Below are positions 6,491-8,001 of a stretch of 8,001 nucleotides of DNA, in pieces (positions within the stretch are counted from its first letter, which is position 1; each line of letters opens with the position of its first letter). A model generated the notes under the pieces. That model saw only the letters and a list, made by a program, of their open reading frames with translations. It did not search any database and was not told the origin of the DNA. This DNA comes from Clostridia bacterium (GTDB taxonomy: Bacteria; Bacillota_A; Clostridia; Oscillospirales; CAG-382), in contig JAFWWX010000285.1 of NCBI GenBank assembly GCA_017517985.1, forward strand, positions 1-8,001. Reading direction: 5' to 3'. The position numbers and the translations under genes are program-made.

Positions 6491-6491
6491 T

Positions 6492-6512
6492 AAAGCTCGC
6501 AAAGCGTGCTTT
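6492..6512 (-). terminator. Weak terminator or processing hairpin at the acn stop
   Basis: AAAGCTCGC (6492-6500) and GCGTGCTTT (6504-6512) form a 9-bp stem with one T-T mismatch around AAA. It overlaps the acn stop codon at 6511-6513. On the minus strand TTTATAATT follows, a poor U tract, so partial termination or 3'-end protection of the acn message is more likely than full termination. Confidence 0.45.
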
Positions 6513-8001
6513 AGCTGTTTTTCTTCTTTGTATACCCCAAAAGTCCTCCGCATTTAAGCATCTCTTTCTGTCTTTCGGAGAATGAGCAGGTAAGTACAAA
6601 GCTGTTGCCTGTGGTTTTGTCAAGAAGTGTGATTTCACCGCTGTCCATACCGTTATGGATGTTGCACAGTTCAAGCTCGTTACCCTGTGAGAGCTTGTCG
6701 TAATCATCGGGATTCTTGAATGTCAAGGGAAGAATACCTGCATTTATAAGGTTTGCAACGTGGATTCTTGCAAAACTCTTTGCAATTACACATCTTACAC
6801 CAAGATAAAGTGGAACGAGTGCCGCGTGTTCACGGGAAGAGCCCTGACCGTAGTTTGAGCCGCCAACAACAATACTCTTTCCTGCCTTAAGTGCTCTCTC
6901 CGGGAATGTGCTGTCACATACACCGAAGCAGTACTGGGAAAGGTGGGGAATATTTGAACGGTAGGGAAGTATTTTTGCACCTGCAGGCATAATGTGGTCA
7001 GTGGTAATGTTATCACCGACTTTAAGCATAAGCGGTGCTTCGATTGTATCTGTTACGGGGTATGTATCCGGGAACTTCTTTATGTTGGGGCCACGGAGTA
7101 TTTCAACCTTGTCTGCATCCTCAACGCTTGCGGTAGCGATAACTGCGCTGTCGTCAATTTTAAAGGTTTCCGGCATCTTTATTTCCGGCATTGTACCAAG
7201 TGTCATCGGGTCTGTTATCTTTCCGGTGAGTGCCGCCGCAACAGCTGTTTCCGGAGAACAGAGATATACGTTGCCGTCTGCCGTTCCGCTTCTGCCCTCA
7301 AAGTTTCTGTTGAAGGTACGAAGGGATATACCGCCGGAGTTTGGCGAGAAGCCCATGCCGATACAGGGGCCGCACGCACATTCAAGGATTCTTGCACCGG
7401 AGGCTATAATATCTGTAAGAGCACCGCAGTCAGCAAGCATTGAAAGAACCTGCTTTGAACCAGGTGATATTGAAAGGCTGACATCGGGATTTATTGTCTT
7501 GCCACGGAGGATTGCCGCAACCTTGAGCATATCAAGAAGCGAGGAGTTTGTGCAGGAGCCGATACAAACCTGGTCTACCTTTGTGCCGTTAAGCGACTCA
7601 ACCTCAACAACATTGTCGGGGGAATGAGGGCAGGCAATAAGAGGCTTTAAAGTAGAAAGGTCAATATCAATAATTCTGTCGTAAACAGCATCCGCATCAC
7701 TTTCGAGTGCTACATAGTCATCGCCTCTGCCTTCTGCCTCAAGGAACGCCTTTGTAATTTCGTCAGAGGGGAATATGGAGGTTGTTGCACCAAGCTCTGT
7801 ACCCATATTTGTAATGGTTGCTCTTTCAGGAACGGAAAGTGTCTTTACACCTTCGCCGCCCCATTCAATAATTGCACCAACGCCACCCTTTACCGAGAGT
7901 ATTCGGAGTATTTCAAGGCTTACATCCTTTGCTGTAACAAAGGGGCGAAGCTTTCCTGTAAGATTTACCTTAAACATTTTCGGCATTGTAATATAGTATT
8001 C
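6511..8001 (-). CDS. acn: Aconitate hydratase, 5'-truncated by the window edge
   Basis: This enzyme converts citrate to isocitrate through cis-aconitate with a [4Fe-4S] cluster in the cytoplasm. 496 residues are visible; the frame stays open to the edge (E-Y-Y-I-T before MPKMFKVNLTGKL), so the Met at 7984-7986 is internal and roughly the first quarter lies outside. Numbered from the visible edge, the cluster cysteines are C150 in CIGSCTNSS, and C210 and C213 in CACGPCIG. Other marks are PERATITNMGTELGATTSIF, ACPHSPDNV, RTFNRNFEGRSG, the swivelling-domain motif NITTDHIMPAG (about 331-341), GGSNYGQGSSREHAAL (380-395) with the active-site S-R-E, and NLINAGILPL. The sequence resembles the shorter (about 640-residue) bacterial aconitases rather than the about 900-residue AcnA or AcnB types. 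The gene lies directly upstream of icd on the same strand with a 278-bp spacer, consistent with a 2-oxoglutarate-forming unit. Stop TAA is at 6511-6513. Confidence 0.95.
   Translation of the reverse strand, partial: EYYITMPKMFKVNLTGKLRPFVTAKDVSLEILRILSVKGGVGAIIEWGGEGVKTLSVPERATITNMGTELGATTSIFPSDEITKAFLEAEGRGDDYVALESDADAVYDRIIDIDLSTLKPLIACPHSPDNVVEVESLNGTKVDQVCIGSCTNSSLLDMLKVAAILRGKTINPDVSLSISPGSKQVLSMLADCGALTDIIASGARILECACGPCIGMGFSPNSGGISLRTFNRNFEGRSGTADGNVYLCSPETAVAAALTGKITDPMTLGTMPEIKMPETFKIDDSAVIATASVEDADKVEILRGPNIKKFPDTYPVTDTIEAPLMLKVGDNITTDHIMPAGAKILPYRSNIPHLSQYCFGVCDSTFPERALKAGKSIVVGGSNYGQGSSREHAALVPLYLGVRCVIAKSFARIHVANLINAGILPLTFKNPDDYDKLSQGNELELCNIHNGMDSGEITLLDKTTGNSFVLTCSFSERQKEMLKCGGLLGYTKKKNS

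Larger units (their letters stand above)
6233..6510. other. Repeat-rich spacer between acn and icd
   Basis: 278 bp with no credible gene. It contains inverted arrays of a heptamer at 6257-6290 and 6464-6490, hairpins at 6296-6316, 6429-6453 and 6492-6512, and a degenerate ATTCGT-type stretch at 6361-6386. I find no convincing sigma-A promoter on the minus strand, so icd may be read through from acn or use a weak promoter. The layout resembles a small noncoding repeat element inserted in or grown within the acn-icd unit. Confidence 0.65.

Noticed and set aside
6992..7627. 211-codon open frame on the plus strand opposite acn
   Set aside because: It lies wholly antisense to conserved aconitase motifs and has a composition typical of a shadow frame.
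7984..7986. Met at 7984-7986 as the aconitase start
   Set aside because: The frame continues upstream to the window edge with EYYIT, matching the family pattern just before TMPK, and there is no ribosome site. It is internal.

Overview
The window looks like chromosomal DNA from an anaerobic clostridial Bacillota, probably a gut- or rumen-type lineage. This is inferred from a GTP-type PEP carboxykinase, a large secreted protein with S-layer homology (SLH) modules, AAAGGA and GGAGG ribosome sites, a sigma-A-type promoter and AT-rich intergenic DNA. No marker gene fixes the species.

Layout: (1) 2-900, plus strand: the C-terminal half of GTP-dependent PEP carboxykinase (pckG), entering from the left edge, broken by an apparent one-base deletion near 355/356 and closed by a clear terminator at 913-945. 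(2) 946-1270: noncoding DNA with a short direct repeat at 60-bp spacing and a small perfect hairpin. (3) 1308-4853, plus strand: a well-formed promoter whose -35 box sits in a 10-bp palindrome, then one 1150-residue secreted mosaic protein: signal peptide, sandwich-like module, InlB/Flg_new-like repeat, second copy of the sandwich-like module, SLH region, right-handed parallel beta-helix. (4) 4854-5095: a convergent intergenic region with five related hairpins, the outer two serving as terminators for the flanking genes. (5) 5096-6232, minus strand: isocitrate dehydrogenase. (6) 6233-6510: a 278-bp spacer with inverted arrays of a GGAATTC heptamer and several hairpins. (7) 6511-8001, minus strand: the C-terminal part of aconitase, running off the right edge.

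Function: aconitase followed by isocitrate dehydrogenase is the citrate to isocitrate to 2-oxoglutarate segment that feeds glutamate synthesis. PEP carboxykinase acts at the PEP/oxaloacetate node of the same central metabolism. The surface protein between them is a separate transcription unit, probably for binding or degrading a polysaccharide at the cell wall; its exact activity cannot be read from sequence.

No complete unknown multi-gene system is visible. The most unusual items are the mosaic surface protein and its palindrome-controlled promoter, the roughly 37-bp-period hairpin array, and the heptamer-repeat spacer between acn and icd.
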